From Candidatus Finniella inopinata (GTDB lineage Bacteria; Pseudomonadota; Alphaproteobacteria; Paracaedibacterales; CAIULA01), in the NCBI RefSeq assembly GCF_004210305.1, contig NZ_SCFB01000004.1, positions 225,554 to 289,553 on the forward strand: 64,000 nucleotides of DNA, written 5' to 3'. The notes below the pieces were generated by a model, which saw nothing but the letters and a program-made list of their open reading frames with translations, did no database searches and was not told the DNA's origin. The translations under genes were made by a program, and so were the position numbers. Positions 44,231-54,029 of the stretch are shown here, in pieces; positions within the stretch are counted from its first letter, which is position 1, and every line of letters starts with the position of its first letter.

Positions 44231-44890
44231 ATGAAAACCAATTTACTTACTTTTGCAGCCACCATTCTTATCCTTGAACCTTGCCAGGCCAGTAATTCAT
44301 TTTTTGATGAATCGACTAATGCTGGTCCAAAAATCACAGAAATTAATAAGACATGGTGCGGACTTTCATCAATCACTATTCCAGCAGACCAATGGAGGGA
44401 TGTTGAAACCCTTTATTTGGGCAGCAACAAATTGACAAATATCCCTGTCGGTTTAAGTGAATTACCAAAATTGAAACAGGTGTATTTGGAAAACAATCAG
44501 CTTCGATCTGTAGATGATGCTGCTGTTCAGCAATTTAGAAGAATTTCGACTTTGCACCTGCAGGGTAATAAAATGCACCGCGTCTCAAAGACGATTGGGG
44601 ATCTGAACGACTTAAAAGAGTTAAATTTGGCCTTTAATGAACTGACCAGCTTGCCAGCGGAAACAGCACAGCTTGAAAAAAGCTTGAGTACTTTGAACTT
44701 AATGGGCAACCCTTTGATGAAACATGGTGAAAAAGGGGCTTTAGGTTGGGAGGACTTGCAGAAAATTTTTGGCAACAAGTTTCTTTTTAATCCGCCAAAA
44801 AAGAGCCTGCATAAATCAGCTGAGCTTCACCTTGCATCAGAAAATGGTCAGTCCCAAGATGAACACCTAACACGCCCCCTTGCTGCTTAA
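44231..44890 (+). CDS. exported leucine-rich-repeat protein
   Basis: 219 residues. A signal peptide (MKTNLLTFAATILILEPCQA) is followed by about four LRR units: VETLYLGSNKLTNIPVGLSE, LKQVYLENNQLRSVDDAAV, ISTLHLQGNKMHRVSKTIGD, LKELNLAFNELTSLPAETAQ, and a capping LSTLNLMGNPLM. GGAGGCG precedes the start. Such LRRs mediate protein binding and occur in bacterial effectors. The 3' end runs 104 bp into dapF in antisense, so its C-terminal 34 residues may be non-native. Confidence 0.82.
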   Translation: MKTNLLTFAATILILEPCQASNSFFDESTNAGPKITEINKTWCGLSSITIPADQWRDVETLYLGSNKLTNIPVGLSELPKLKQVYLENNQLRSVDDAAVQQFRRISTLHLQGNKMHRVSKTIGDLNDLKELNLAFNELTSLPAETAQLEKSLSTLNLMGNPLMKHGEKGALGWEDLQKIFGNKFLFNPPKKSLHKSAELHLASENGQSQDEHLTRPLAA

Positions 44891-45596
44891 CTTGAACATC
44901 ATGATCAATCAAACCCAGGGCCTGACCCGCTGCAGCGGCAGCACAGGCCCCCGTTCCGCAAGCCTGCGTAAAGCCCGCTCCTCGTTCCCAAACTCTTAAA
45001 TGCAAAGTCTGTCGATCGACCTCGGTGGCGAACCCCACATTCACCCGCTGGGGCATGGTTGGGTCAAGTTTAGGCAGATACGTTTCTAAAAGAGGCCCCC
45101 ATTTTTCACAAACAGACAGGTCATTAACGAAACAAACCAAATGGGGATTTCCTAAATCAACAAAAACAGCCGATGGATTGCCAAAATCATCAAAAATATT
45201 CAAATCAATTGTTTGAACACAAACTGGCTTTGGCAAAACAACACGAACAGTCCCATCCTTTAAAAGGGTGCAATCCAAGGTACCCCCCGCCGTTTGCAAA
45301 GTGACTTTTTCAAGGTTGTAACGTTGAATCAGCAGCTTTGCAACACAAAGACTACCATTGCCGCAGGCTTCAGCCTCTGAACCATCAGAATTGAAAAAAC
45401 GAACATTATGAATACTGCCATTGTCACCAGCGGGATAAACGTAAATAACCTGATCACATCCAACCCCCCAACGGCGATCAGCCATTTTTTGACTGAGGCT
45501 GGGTAGGGTTGTTGGGTCAATCAAGGTGTGGTCAGTAATGATCACGAAATCGTTCCCCAACGCACATGCCTTGATGAACGAAAGGGACCCTATCAT
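44787..45596 (-). CDS. dapF: diaminopimelate epimerase
   Basis: 269 residues. The two catalytic Cys are present in EACGNGSLCVAKLL and QACGTGACAAAAAG. It converts LL- to meso-DAP for lysine and peptidoglycan. The start overlaps the DUF177 gene stop (ATGA), so they form an operon. Confidence 0.95.
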   Translation of the reverse strand: MIGSLSFIKACALGNDFVIITDHTLIDPTTLPSLSQKMADRRWGVGCDQVIYVYPAGDNGSIHNVRFFNSDGSEAEACGNGSLCVAKLLIQRYNLEKVTLQTAGGTLDCTLLKDGTVRVVLPKPVCVQTIDLNIFDDFGNPSAVFVDLGNPHLVCFVNDLSVCEKWGPLLETYLPKLDPTMPQRVNVGFATEVDRQTLHLRVWERGAGFTQACGTGACAAAAAGQALGLIDHDVQVKQQGGVLGVHLGTDHFLMQGEAQLIYAGSFLAD

Positions 45597-46114
45597 GGCT
45601 TTAAAGATTTTAAAATAGCAAAAGGATTCGGTTTTTTTGAAGGAGGCGAATTTTCTGAGTCAACTATTAGTTGATCCGAATCTGCTGAGGCACGGGGATA
45701 GGGATTTAAGGATAAAGACAAATACTGCGCAGATATTTCGCCCAAATCAACAACGTCTTCAATGCTAAATTCTATATCATCATCTTCGTGATCATGAAAA
45801 GTTTCGTCCTGATATCGTTGATCAACAACGTGAAAGCTGAAGCGACTGTCGACACTTTCCGGCACCTCTTTCAAACTGACAACGCAGCTTTGAATAACCT
45901 CAGCTTGAAGACTGCCCGTCAGGTAATACCCTTTGTAGGCTGTGTGGCCCGATTCAATGGCGTATTCCATCTTCAATTTATCAATGCTTACGACACCAAA
46001 CCGTTGGGCTAAAGCTGCAGCTTCGCTGGGTGTGGCCTTTAATGAATAAAGCAAATTCTTTTTGTGAAGACGTTCTAAATTAACAAGGCGGCTTAGTTCG
46101 ACGTAGGGTTCCAT
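45593..46114 (-). CDS. DUF177 (YceD-type) protein
   Basis: About 173 residues from ATG 46114; the earlier in-frame codon at 46123 is TTG. Family blocks: GYYLTGSLQAEVIQSCVVSLKEVPESVDSRF and the C-terminal end KKPNPFAILKSLK. An acidic patch HDHEDDDIEF lies between. In relatives linked to 23S rRNA/ribosome and rpmF. Divergent from the bamE-like gene, the standard alphaproteobacterial arrangement. Confidence 0.87.
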   Translation of the reverse strand: MEPYVELSRLVNLERLHKKNLLYSLKATPSEAAALAQRFGVVSIDKLKMEYAIESGHTAYKGYYLTGSLQAEVIQSCVVSLKEVPESVDSRFSFHVVDQRYQDETFHDHEDDDIEFSIEDVVDLGEISAQYLSLSLNPYPRASADSDQLIVDSENSPPSKKPNPFAILKSLKP

Positions 46115-46334
46115 AAAACTCAAAACACAACAGGAGTTGACATAACCCTAAGCTACACCACTTTCAAATGATTTTGCGAGTTTTTCTGTTTGATTTTTTG
46201 CCCATCAACTCTTCCATAAAATTCTCGCAAACTCATTAGAAAGCGGTATAATACGAAAGCTAAAAAATGTAAGTGCTTTAGTGTGCTGCTTATTGATGAT
46301 TCTGTGAGACCTTCCGTTCTTATAACGTCCCAGA

Positions 46335-46399
46335 TGTCATACCCGCGTAGGCGGAAATCCAGACAATACAACTGGACCCCCGCCTACGCGGGGGTGACA
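46335..46399. repeat. 65-bp palindromic intergenic repeat, copy 1
   Basis: TGTCATACCCGCGTAGGCGG at the left and CCGCCTACGCGGGGGTGACA at the right form a large inverted repeat with the core CAATACAACTGGA between. The second copy is at 63361-63426. GC-rich compared with the surroundings. REP-like; it lies in the 350-bp gap upstream of the bamE-like gene, which otherwise shows no gene. Confidence 0.88.
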
Positions 46400-46474
46400 A
46401 AAGGGGTGTTGAGACGAAGCAAGTCAGCGAAATGATCTGAGCGGGGCACATCACTTTTTAAAGAATGGTTTTTT

Positions 46475-46933
46475 ATGTTCTCTGTATTTCAAAATTTGGC
46501 AATTCTGGCTCTGGTCTTTTTATGTGGGTGCAGTCCCCGAATAGACAGCCGCGGGTATAATATCGAAACCATCAATACAGCTGATGTAAAGGTTGGCATT
46601 GACACCCAGCAGACCATACAGGAACGTCTAGGGTCGCCTTCCACAGTTTCCCTATTCTCTCCAACGCAGCAGGGCCAGTCTTGGTACTATATATCCAAGA
46701 AGACCTCATCGACCTCCTTTTATCAACCAGACACCCTTGAGCAGCACGTATTCGTGATTGATTTCAACAACAAAGGGGTAGTTCAAAATATCAGACGATT
46801 TGAAGGCGAACATCAAGTTGAGGCCGTGAATCGGAAGACAGAAACCTCTGGTTATGAATCCAGCATGTTGCGGGATATCTTTGGTAACTTTGGCCGATAC
46901 AGCGGTGCTGCTGCGACAAAACCACGTCAATAA
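46475..46933 (+). CDS. bamE: outer-membrane assembly lipoprotein BamE/OmlA
   Basis: 152 residues. Lipoprotein signal ending in LCGC (modified Cys near residue 19). The SmpA/OmlA fold follows: VKVGIDTQQTIQERLGSPSTVSLF and WYYISKKTS...VFVIDFNNKGVVQNI. It is a non-essential helper of the BAM beta-barrel assembly complex. A Gly/Arg-rich tail follows the domain. Confidence 0.9.
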   Translation: MFSVFQNLAILALVFLCGCSPRIDSRGYNIETINTADVKVGIDTQQTIQERLGSPSTVSLFSPTQQGQSWYYISKKTSSTSFYQPDTLEQHVFVIDFNNKGVVQNIRRFEGEHQVEAVNRKTETSGYESSMLRDIFGNFGRYSGAAATKPRQ

Positions 46934-46942
46934 AGTTTTATA

Positions 46943-47977
46943 ATGCCAAAAGCTGTCATTTTAAGCTGCCAAGGACCAGAGCTTCTGCCTGAAGAAAGGG
47001 CGTTTTTTAAAGACGTTCAGCCGCTGGGTTTTATTCTGTTTGAACGCCACTGCAAAAGCCGCGAACAGGTTAAAAAGCTGATTGAGGATTTAAGGTCAAC
47101 TGTTTCCCATTCATTTGTGCCCATTCTGATTGATCAAGAAGGTGGGCGAGTGGTGCGTCTGAAGCCCCCGATATGGCGATCAGCCTACCCTGCCTCGGTT
47201 TTTGGACAACTGGCTGAAAAGGATTTAGCCCTGGCTGGGCAGTGCGCTTTTTGGCAAGCCAGCCTTATTGGGCAAGAATTGGCCGAGATTGGCATCAATG
47301 TGAACTGCGCGCCTTGTGCTGATCTGTTTATGCCAGATGCAGACCCCATTATTGGGGACCGGGCTTTTTCGGACCAAGTTCCCATCATTCACCACTTGAG
47401 TCTGCAAACCATAAAGGGTCTTCAAAGCCAAGGCATTATCCCCATCATCAAACATTTGCCCGGTCATGGACGGGCGCCGGTGGATAGCCATAAGGAACTG
47501 CCAATTGTTGAAACCCCTTTGGACGTTTTGCACAAAACAGACTTTCTGGCGTTTTCACAGATTTGCCAATCCTTGAACGATAGAACCCCTCAACCTTGGG
47601 GTATGACGGCCCACGTCGTTTATAATGCTGTTGATACCCAACTACCAGCGACTCATTCAGGGGTGGTCACGCAAAAAATCATTCGTGAATTCATTGGGTT
47701 TGAAGGCTTTCTCATCAGTGATTGCCTGACGATGGAGGCTTTGGAAGGGTCGTTTACAAACCGCACTGAAAAGGCCCTAAAGGCTGGCTGCGATGCCGTT
47801 TTATATTGCAAAAGTAATTTGGACGAGATGGTGGAAGTAGCCAAAGCGGCCAAGACGCTCTCGTCACAGGCCCTTCAACGTCTAGAAAAATCTTTATTAC
47901 CTAAGGTTCAAACGCTTTCACCAAGTGACCAACAGGACTATGTCTTAAGTCTTTCGAAGGCCGTCAAGTCTTTTTGA
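46943..47977 (+). CDS. nagZ: beta-N-acetylhexosaminidase (GH3)
   Basis: 344 residues. NagZ signature KHLPGHGRAPVDSHKELP is intact, with the flexible-loop His serving as acid; LIDQEGGRVVRL and LISDCLTMEAL (catalytic Asp) are present. Releases GlcNAc from muropeptides in the cytosol during wall recycling, working with the amidase at 29041. 9 bp after the bamE-like gene. Confidence 0.95.
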   Translation: MPKAVILSCQGPELLPEERAFFKDVQPLGFILFERHCKSREQVKKLIEDLRSTVSHSFVPILIDQEGGRVVRLKPPIWRSAYPASVFGQLAEKDLALAGQCAFWQASLIGQELAEIGINVNCAPCADLFMPDADPIIGDRAFSDQVPIIHHLSLQTIKGLQSQGIIPIIKHLPGHGRAPVDSHKELPIVETPLDVLHKTDFLAFSQICQSLNDRTPQPWGMTAHVVYNAVDTQLPATHSGVVTQKIIREFIGFEGFLISDCLTMEALEGSFTNRTEKALKAGCDAVLYCKSNLDEMVEVAKAAKTLSSQALQRLEKSLLPKVQTLSPSDQQDYVLSLSKAVKSF

Positions 47978-48056
47978 TTGACTTAACTTTATATTAACTA
48001 ATTTTAAATATCATAACCCTACAAATCTTTTTATATTACAAAATGGTTTATAGTTC

Positions 48057-48641
48057 ATGATGTTAAATATTATAGTTATTATTACCTTGATGGTCGGCAC
48101 ATGGGCAATGGCCAGTGACACCAACGACAGCTTATCAGCTAACGCTGCAAACGCGTCGATAACTGCTGAACTGACACTGGCTCCAGATCATGTCGTCATA
48201 GGTCGCATCAGAAGTAACTTTAAAAAATTATACCTTGATGAAGGGGCCCGAATAGAAACGGTGAAAACCATTTTGACTGAGATCAAGGCAGCTTGCAGCA
48301 CCCTGAAAACCGATGAAGAGATCAGATTAAAGATCGAACAATTGGATGATGATATTGAAAAAAAATATGGGGTAAATCTGGACTATGGTTTCAGATATCT
48401 GAACGAATTACTGATCATCACAGCCACGGAACAAACGGTTCAGGCCGGCGTTTATAGTGTTATTGAATACAGGTACCAGGTCACGCCCGCGGGGCAAGAC
48501 CTGAACCGTTTCATCAAAAAATATATAAAGAAAGACAGCTTAATTAGTCAGAAAACTTTATCTGACAGTTGGGTGGAAACTTCTCGATACCTCGACCCTG
48601 AAGATAAATTCACCAAGAATCCTTTAAGTCCCCAGAATTAG
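48057..48641 (+). CDS. exported helical protein, unknown
   Basis: 194 residues with a signal peptide (MMLNIIVIITLMVGTWAMA). The mature part is charged and helical (IRSNFKKLYLDEGARIETVKTILTEIKAACSTL, EIRLKIEQLDDDIEKK). Its stop is 8 bp from the convergent lon stop. No family recognised. Confidence 0.7.
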   Translation: MMLNIIVIITLMVGTWAMASDTNDSLSANAANASITAELTLAPDHVVIGRIRSNFKKLYLDEGARIETVKTILTEIKAACSTLKTDEEIRLKIEQLDDDIEKKYGVNLDYGFRYLNELLIITATEQTVQAGVYSVIEYRYQVTPAGQDLNRFIKKYIKKDSLISQKTLSDSWVETSRYLDPEDKFTKNPLSPQN

Positions 48642-48649
48642 CCCCACCA

Positions 48650-51058
48650 TCAATGCGTCAAGGGCGCGCCTTGTTCCTTGCTCACACTCAAAGTAGGAGG
48701 TTGGGCAATAATCGGGTCAAAATCCTGAAACGGAATCGGTTGGGGTTGATGCGTTAACGCCAACTTCAAAACCTCATCGATGGTTGAGACTGGAATAATC
48801 GTTAACCCCGCCTTAACGTTCTCGGGAATTTCTTGCAAATCTTTCTGGTTTTGAATGGGAATCAGAACAGTCTTAATACCGCCCCTGTGTGCTGCCAGCA
48901 GTTTTTCCTTTAATCCACCAATTTGTAAGACCCGACCGCGTAAGGTAATCTCGCCCGTCATCGCCACATCTTTTTTAACGGGAATGCCAGTAAAGGCCGA
49001 AACGATAGCCGTACAGACTCCAATACCGGCTGAGGGACCGTCCTTTGGTATAGCGCCCTCTGGAAAGTGAATGTGGATATCCCTTTTTTCAAACAAATTC
49101 GCCTGAAGGCCAAACAGGTGTGCTCTTGATCGCACATAACTAAGCGCGGCTTGTATGGATTCTTGCATAACATCGCCTAACTTGCCGGTAAAGATGGGTT
49201 TACCTTTGCCGGGAATAACAACAGCTTCAATAGATAACAAATCTCCGCCCACCTCGGTCCAGGCCAAACCTGTAACCGTTCCAACGGAATCGTCGACCTC
49301 TGCCTGGCCATAGGTATACCGGGTCACGCCAGCGTATTGCTCCAGCGTGTCTTTGGTCACGACAATCGACGTTTTCGAATCTGTCAAAATCTGTTTAATA
49401 GCTTTGCGCGCCAAGTTAGCAATCTCCCTTTCCAGGTTTCGCACACCCGCTTCACGCGTATAAGTTCTGATAAGCGATACCAGGGCTTCTTGCGTCACCT
49501 CAAGCTCGCCTTTTTTTAAGCCATGGGCACTAACCTGCTTAGGAACCAGATAATTTTGGGCTATGGCTAACTTTTCGTCCTCTGTATACCCGGGAATACG
49601 AATAATCTCCATACGATCCAATAGCGGCTGCGGCATTTTAAGTGTATTGGCCGTTGTGATGAACATGACATCGGACAGATCGTAATCCACCTCCAAGTAA
49701 TGATCACTGAAGGTGGCGTTTTGTTCGGGATCCAAAACCTCCAACAAAGCAGAGGAAGGGTCTCCGCGCCAATCGCTGCCGACTTTATCGATTTCATCCA
49801 ATAAGAATAAAGGATTCGACGTCTTGGCCTTTTTCATTCCCTGGATAATTTTGCCGGGCATAGAGCCAATGTAGGTGCGGCGATGTCCCCGAATTTCCGA
49901 CTCATCACGCACACCGCCCAAGGCAACACGAACAAAATCACGACCTGTTGCTTCGGCAACTGATTTACCCAAAGACGTTTTACCCACACCAGGGGGGCCC
50001 ACCAAGCATAAAATCTGCCCCCTCACTTTGCCAACCCGGGTTTGAACGGCCAGATATTCCAAAATGCGTTCTTTAACCTTCTCCAGACCGTAATGCTCTC
50101 GATTTAAAAAATCTTGTGCTTGTTTTAAGTCACACTTTGTTTTCTTAGGCTTTGACCAAGGAATGGACAATAACCAATCCAGGTAATTACGAACAACGGT
50201 CGCCTCGGCGGAGGATTGATTCATCAATCTTAATTTTTTAACTTCGGCAGTTGCTTTTTCTCTGGCCTCTTTAGAGAATTTAGTGTTTTTAATGCGAAGC
50301 TCAATTTCAGCAATTTCGTCTTTTCCTTCTTCGCCTTCACCCAATTCTTTGTGGATGGCTTTCATTTGTTCATTTAAATAGTATTCGCGCTGGGTTTTTT
50401 CCATTTGTCGTTTAACGCGGGTGCGAATTTTTTTCTCAACCTGCATCACGTTGTTTTCGTTTTCTATGAAAGTTAAAACCTTTTCCAGGCGCTTATTAAT
50501 GTCTGCGCATTCTAACAAAACCTGCTTATCGGCAATTTTCAGATTGAAGTATGACGAGATGGTATCTGCAAGCTTACCAGCTTCCTCAATTTGATTAATC
50601 GTGATCAACACATCAGGGGGGATTTTCCGGTTTAACTTAATGTATTGTTCAAATTCTGTGACGATGGTTCGGCATAAAGCCTCTGTCTCGTCGTCGTCAT
50701 GAACGATTTCATCGATGGTTTCAACTTCGGCGACTAAAAAATCTTCGTGACGTTCAAATTTCGTAACCTTTGCGCGATCGCGTGCTTCAACCAAAACCTT
50801 AACAGTCCCATCGGGCAGCTTTAACATCTGCAAAATTGTTCCAATGATTCCAACTTTGTGCAGATCTTGGGCAGAGGGAAAATCCTGGGCTGAGTTTTTT
50901 TGCGTTATCAGAAGGATCAGTTTGTGCTCAGTCTGCATCACCTCTTCCAAAGCCAAAACAGACTTCTCCCGACCCACAAACAAGGGAACGATCATGTGGG
51001 GGAAAACGACAATGTCACGCAAGGGCAAAACTGGATACCTTTTTTTAATTTTTTGCAT
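48650..51058 (-). CDS. lon: ATP-dependent Lon protease
   Basis: 802 residues. N-terminal substrate domain ([26 protein letters not shown]), Walker [11 protein letters not shown], Walker [14 protein letters not shown], arginine-containing sensor region, and catalytic Ser in [11 protein letters not shown] with Lys in the later [14 protein letters not shown] segment. Cytosolic hexamer degrading damaged and regulatory proteins. The C-terminal tail after about residue 775 is short and non-conserved. Confidence 0.97.
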   Translation of the reverse strand: MQKIKKRYPVLPLRDIVVFPHMIVPLFVGREKSVLALEEVMQTEHKLILLITQKNSAQDFPSAQDLHKVGIIGTILQMLKLPDGTVKVLVEARDRAKVTKFERHEDFLVAEVETIDEIVHDDDETEALCRTIVTEFEQYIKLNRKIPPDVLITINQIEEAGKLADTISSYFNLKIADKQVLLECADINKRLEKVLTFIENENNVMQVEKKIRTRVKRQMEKTQREYYLNEQMKAIHKELGEGEEGKDEIAEIELRIKNTKFSKEAREKATAEVKKLRLMNQSSAEATVVRNYLDWLLSIPWSKPKKTKCDLKQAQDFLNREHYGLEKVKERILEYLAVQTRVGKVRGQILCLVGPPGVGKTSLGKSVAEATGRDFVRVALGGVRDESEIRGHRRTYIGSMPGKIIQGMKKAKTSNPLFLLDEIDKVGSDWRGDPSSALLEVLDPEQNATFSDHYLEVDYDLSDVMFITTANTLKMPQPLLDRMEIIRIPGYTEDEKLAIAQNYLVPKQVSAHGLKKGELEVTQEALVSLIRTYTREAGVRNLEREIANLARKAIKQILTDSKTSIVVTKDTLEQYAGVTRYTYGQAEVDDSVGTVTGLAWTEVGGDLLSIEAVVIPGKGKPIFTGKLGDVMQESIQAALSYVRSRAHLFGLQANLFEKRDIHIHFPEGAIPKDGPSAGIGVCTAIVSAFTGIPVKKDVAMTGEITLRGRVLQIGGLKEKLLAAHRGGIKTVLIPIQNQKDLQEIPENVKAGLTIIPVSTIDEVLKLALTHQPQPIPFQDFDPIIAQPPTLSVSKEQGAPLTH

Positions 51059-51228
51059 GACTAACCCCCCATTTTAGAAAACCTTTTATAGACGGAATCA
51101 GTCTATCACGGTGAAGATTAAGAAGGAACTAAGAATTCATTGGGCACAAACAGAAATAATTTTCTTGTTTTTTACAGGTTTTCTAGGGTCGCTGTGTCGA
51201 GCATTATATCGGGATATGTTTACGTCCT

Positions 51229-51489
51229 ATGCAAACAAACCTAAGCAAAATTTGGCTGATTGCGACCATACTTCTAGGAACAGGCGTTGCTGCATCATTT
51301 TTTAATCATCCTGGAAAACCAACCAGCGATCAGAAAAATTACGCCCCCAAAGCTAGAGTTGAAGTATCTTGGAAAACAAATACTGTGCTAAGGACTTTTA
51401 CGGCATTAAATAAACTGTTATTAAGGGCTTCCAGGCGAAGCCCTCATTCCTTTCATTCAAAATATGTGAATAATGTTTGCATTAAATGA
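51229..51489 (+). CDS. possible small membrane-anchored protein
   Basis: 86 codons starting MQTNLSKIWLIATILLGTGVAASFF, a plausible N-terminal membrane anchor, then a basic tail. There is no clear SD and the 3' part crosses a hairpin (AGGGCTTCCAGGCGAAGCCCT, 51435-51455), so it may be a decayed gene. The region 51059-51228 before it holds only the lon upstream region. Confidence 0.22.
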   Translation: MQTNLSKIWLIATILLGTGVAASFFNHPGKPTSDQKNYAPKARVEVSWKTNTVLRTFTALNKLLLRASRRSPHSFHSKYVNNVCIK

Positions 51490-51502
51490 TGGAAAAGAAT
51501 AT

Positions 51503-52705
51503 ATGAATACTATAAATAAGAACGGAGTGCTAAAAGTGCCTAATAAAATTTTACCTCTACTTTCTCTCGTCTCTGCCCTCTTCGTGTATTCATATGACGC
51601 TCTAGCTTCAGCTTCATCTCAGGCAACTGTTGTAAAAACGCCTGGAGATTGTTTAAATGAACAACTTCGTGCTGATCCTCGTGGTCCTTTTGTAAAAGTG
51701 TATGGCCCTGATGTTTTTAATAAGACATCGTTGGGAACGCCTGTTACCGCTATTGATGCGAACAAAATGCTAGCCCCTGTAGCTTCTTCAAAGCAATATA
51801 TTAATCTCGAGATCCTCTACCAGGGCGAAGAAATTCGGGCTGCTAGACAAATCCCTCCGCGAGCACACAATCTTAATTCTTCCGGACATTTTGGAGCCCA
51901 AATGGCCCATATCGATCCCACCAAGAAAGCCTTCTGGGATTATTGCCAATCGACGGAAATTCAGAGCGTGACCGAAATTGCTGGGGGTACCGGTAGCTTG
52001 GCTTACGAGATTCTTCAAACTTACAAAGGTCAATACATCTTTAATGACATGATGCCCTTGAACTTGATGAGGCCAGCCCTTGATTTTCCCAAAAGAAATG
52101 ACATTTTCCTCAACAATCAAACTTTTCCTGACGAATTAAAACTTCCCGACAACTCTCAGAATGCCATTGCTTGTTTTCATCTGATCCATTACTTCGAGGG
52201 ATCAAAGATTGAAGCCAGCCTTGCGCTCATTCTTAAAGCTTTAAAGCCAGGTGGCAGGTTATTCATCACGGCTCTTTCTATTGATGGTACCCCTTTTGAA
52301 TGGTGCGAGGATTATTTGAAAGCGGAGGCCAAGAAAGTCAAAACAAACTCTTGGCCAACGGGCTTTAACCCGAATCAACTGGCAGACAGCCTAGGTAGTA
52401 AAGGTTTTGATAGAAAAATTTTCCCCTTTGATCAACCTTTTATTCACCCCCTTAGTGTAGCCATTTTGGGTCAGGCTCTCCAGAAGCTGGGCTTTAAAAT
52501 TACAGAAGCGAAATCCTTTCCTGTCGCAACACCCGAAGTTTTCGAACAACAATTCCTTAAGCGTCAGATAGAGCTGGCTGAAGCACAAGGAATGACTGTT
52601 GATGATTCTTTTAAGAACAAAACTAAAGAAGCAATAAAAACAGACTCCACCTATCAAAAACAGTTGGGCAAATTCATGCAAAGTGTCATTGGTTTTGTGG
52701 CTTAA
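51503..52705 (+). CDS. exported SAM-methyltransferase-like protein
   Basis: About 400 residues from ATG 51503 (GGAAAAG upstream). A hydrophobic export signal ends near SYDALA. The class I methyltransferase core is visible: motif I VTEIAGGTGSLAYEIL, LPDNSQNAIACFHLIHYFEG and the post-motif LKALKPGGRLFITALS. A helical C-terminal part follows. Methyltransferases usually work in the cytosol where SAM is; an exported one suggests delivery to a host cell or another role for the fold. No family assignment. Confidence 0.75.
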   Translation: MNTINKNGVLKVPNKILPLLSLVSALFVYSYDALASASSQATVVKTPGDCLNEQLRADPRGPFVKVYGPDVFNKTSLGTPVTAIDANKMLAPVASSKQYINLEILYQGEEIRAARQIPPRAHNLNSSGHFGAQMAHIDPTKKAFWDYCQSTEIQSVTEIAGGTGSLAYEILQTYKGQYIFNDMMPLNLMRPALDFPKRNDIFLNNQTFPDELKLPDNSQNAIACFHLIHYFEGSKIEASLALILKALKPGGRLFITALSIDGTPFEWCEDYLKAEAKKVKTNSWPTGFNPNQLADSLGSKGFDRKIFPFDQPFIHPLSVAILGQALQKLGFKITEAKSFPVATPEVFEQQFLKRQIELAEAQGMTVDDSFKNKTKEAIKTDSTYQKQLGKFMQSVIGFVA

Positions 52706-52796
52706 AAACCTGAGTAAATTCATATACCCATAAGGGAATTATCTTGGTTGATATTCTCTTAAAACTCTCACATTTTCATATAAATACAACCGCAGC

Positions 52797-53738
52797 TTAA
52801 TTCATCACCGCTCTGTAAAGTTGCAAACCGCGCATGAAAAACAGCATGGCCGCGCACCTGCCATAAGAAGAAAAACCTTTTAGGCTCCACCAGGACGTTA
52901 TAGAGGGCTGTTGTTGAAAAGCTTGCAAACCTTTCTCAGATACCCACTGACTCCATAACATTCCTTTGTGAAAGCCATTTTCAGCATAATCATAGAAATT
53001 TCGTAAAAAATTTAGCCATTGGGTTTTAGAGCACGAATACCACATGTTCTTTAAATTGGCCCCGCCCATTTGATGGTGTCGATCCAAAATATCCTCCAAG
53101 CAGGTGTCTTTTGAAGCGGCCGTTTTTATCATTTCAGACATAGCCATAAAAGTGGTTGTCCGTCCCTGCCCCGCCAAGCAATGAAAATGCAGCCAATTGT
53201 TCTGTCCTTCGATGGACCGCAGAAAAGTTATAAAGGTGTCCACATCGGAATCTTCTGGCCGGGTCACATCGGTTACGGGAATGCGAAGATAGCGCATTCC
53301 CAGCCCCTCTACGCACGTTTTTTCCGTTTGATAAGCGGGAAATCTGGCGGTAAATCCATTCTCCAACCTTTGGATTTCTTTGCTGGTCAGCCCGTTATAG
53401 GCGTTGACTTTTGGCCCAGTAACAGACGCCGTTTCGGTCATAAACGCCATAAAATGCGGTTCTTCTCGAAGGTCCACAATTGTTATATTTTTATGAGGGA
53501 TTGTTCTTAGTAAAATTTGAAATTCTGGTTCGGTGAATTGGTGACTTCCAGAAACACACAAATCCTCTGCCATTCTAAATTTTTGGGGAATAAGACCCTC
53601 TGGGAAATGGGTTAGGTCCTGTGGATAAATCTGTTGGCTGGCGGTGGCCGCCTGGGCTTGTAAAGTGAATAAAAGAGAAACTGCAAAAATGATAAGATAA
53701 AAGTCGTTTTTTCCTGAATATGTTTTGTGAAAGAACAT
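52797..53738 (-). CDS. exported PTP-like phosphatase (phytase-type)
   Basis: About 313 residues from ATG 53738 (AAGGATT upstream). Signal peptide ends near LQAQA. The CX5R phosphatase loop is HCLAGQGRTTT, near residue 187-193 of this start; the preceding PVTDVTRPEDSDVDTF holds the likely general-acid Asp, and VDLREEPHFMAF and MRYLRIPVTD match PTP-like phytases, which hydrolyse inositol phosphates. Export plus this fold recalls phosphatase effectors of intracellular bacteria, by analogy only. Confidence 0.85.
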   Translation of the reverse strand: MFFHKTYSGKNDFYLIIFAVSLLFTLQAQAATASQQIYPQDLTHFPEGLIPQKFRMAEDLCVSGSHQFTEPEFQILLRTIPHKNITIVDLREEPHFMAFMTETASVTGPKVNAYNGLTSKEIQRLENGFTARFPAYQTEKTCVEGLGMRYLRIPVTDVTRPEDSDVDTFITFLRSIEGQNNWLHFHCLAGQGRTTTFMAMSEMIKTAASKDTCLEDILDRHHQMGGANLKNMWYSCSKTQWLNFLRNFYDYAENGFHKGMLWSQWVSEKGLQAFQQQPSITSWWSLKGFSSYGRCAAMLFFMRGLQLYRAVMN

Positions 53739-53811
53739 GTGAATAATCCTTCCTGATATCAATGCTATGCAGAAGGGAAGATATGCGTAACATGTTAATT
53801 AATCGTTAATA

Positions 53812-53843
53812 TAGCTAATCCCCTATGAAACGATTACGGCGTT
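53812..53843. repeat. 32-bp direct repeat, copy upstream of terminase
   Basis: TAGCTAATCCCCTATGAAAC followed by GATTACGGCGTT; identical to 55311-55342 except two bases. The pair brackets the solitary terminase gene. Confidence 0.85.
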
Positions 53844-53932
53844 TCCCGGCGTGATCTGCGGTGCTCAGTTACTTATGTAAACTCCGCTCCTCGACACTTG
53901 GGCGCCTTGTACTCGCTTCATATCGAATTAGC

Positions 53933-53949
53933 TATACCCTTCGCCTTTC
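53933..53949. repeat. end fragment of the palindromic MITE-like element
   Basis: TATACCCTTCGCCTTTC is the reverse complement of the right end of copy 2 (26068-26193). It lies 81 bp before the terminase start; the rest of the element is not recognisable here. Confidence 0.5.
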
Positions 53950-54029
53950 AACGCATTTATCCCAGGCTATCTCAGAACTGGCTTTTTGCCGGTCATCCCC
54001 TGATCCTGATCCCGAAAGGGAGAAAAAGG

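Noticed and set aside
53898..54029. Upstream extension of the terminase ORF
   Set aside because: The extra 44 codons cover repeat-derived DNA (including the MITE fragment), while ATG 54030 has a good SD and matches the family start.
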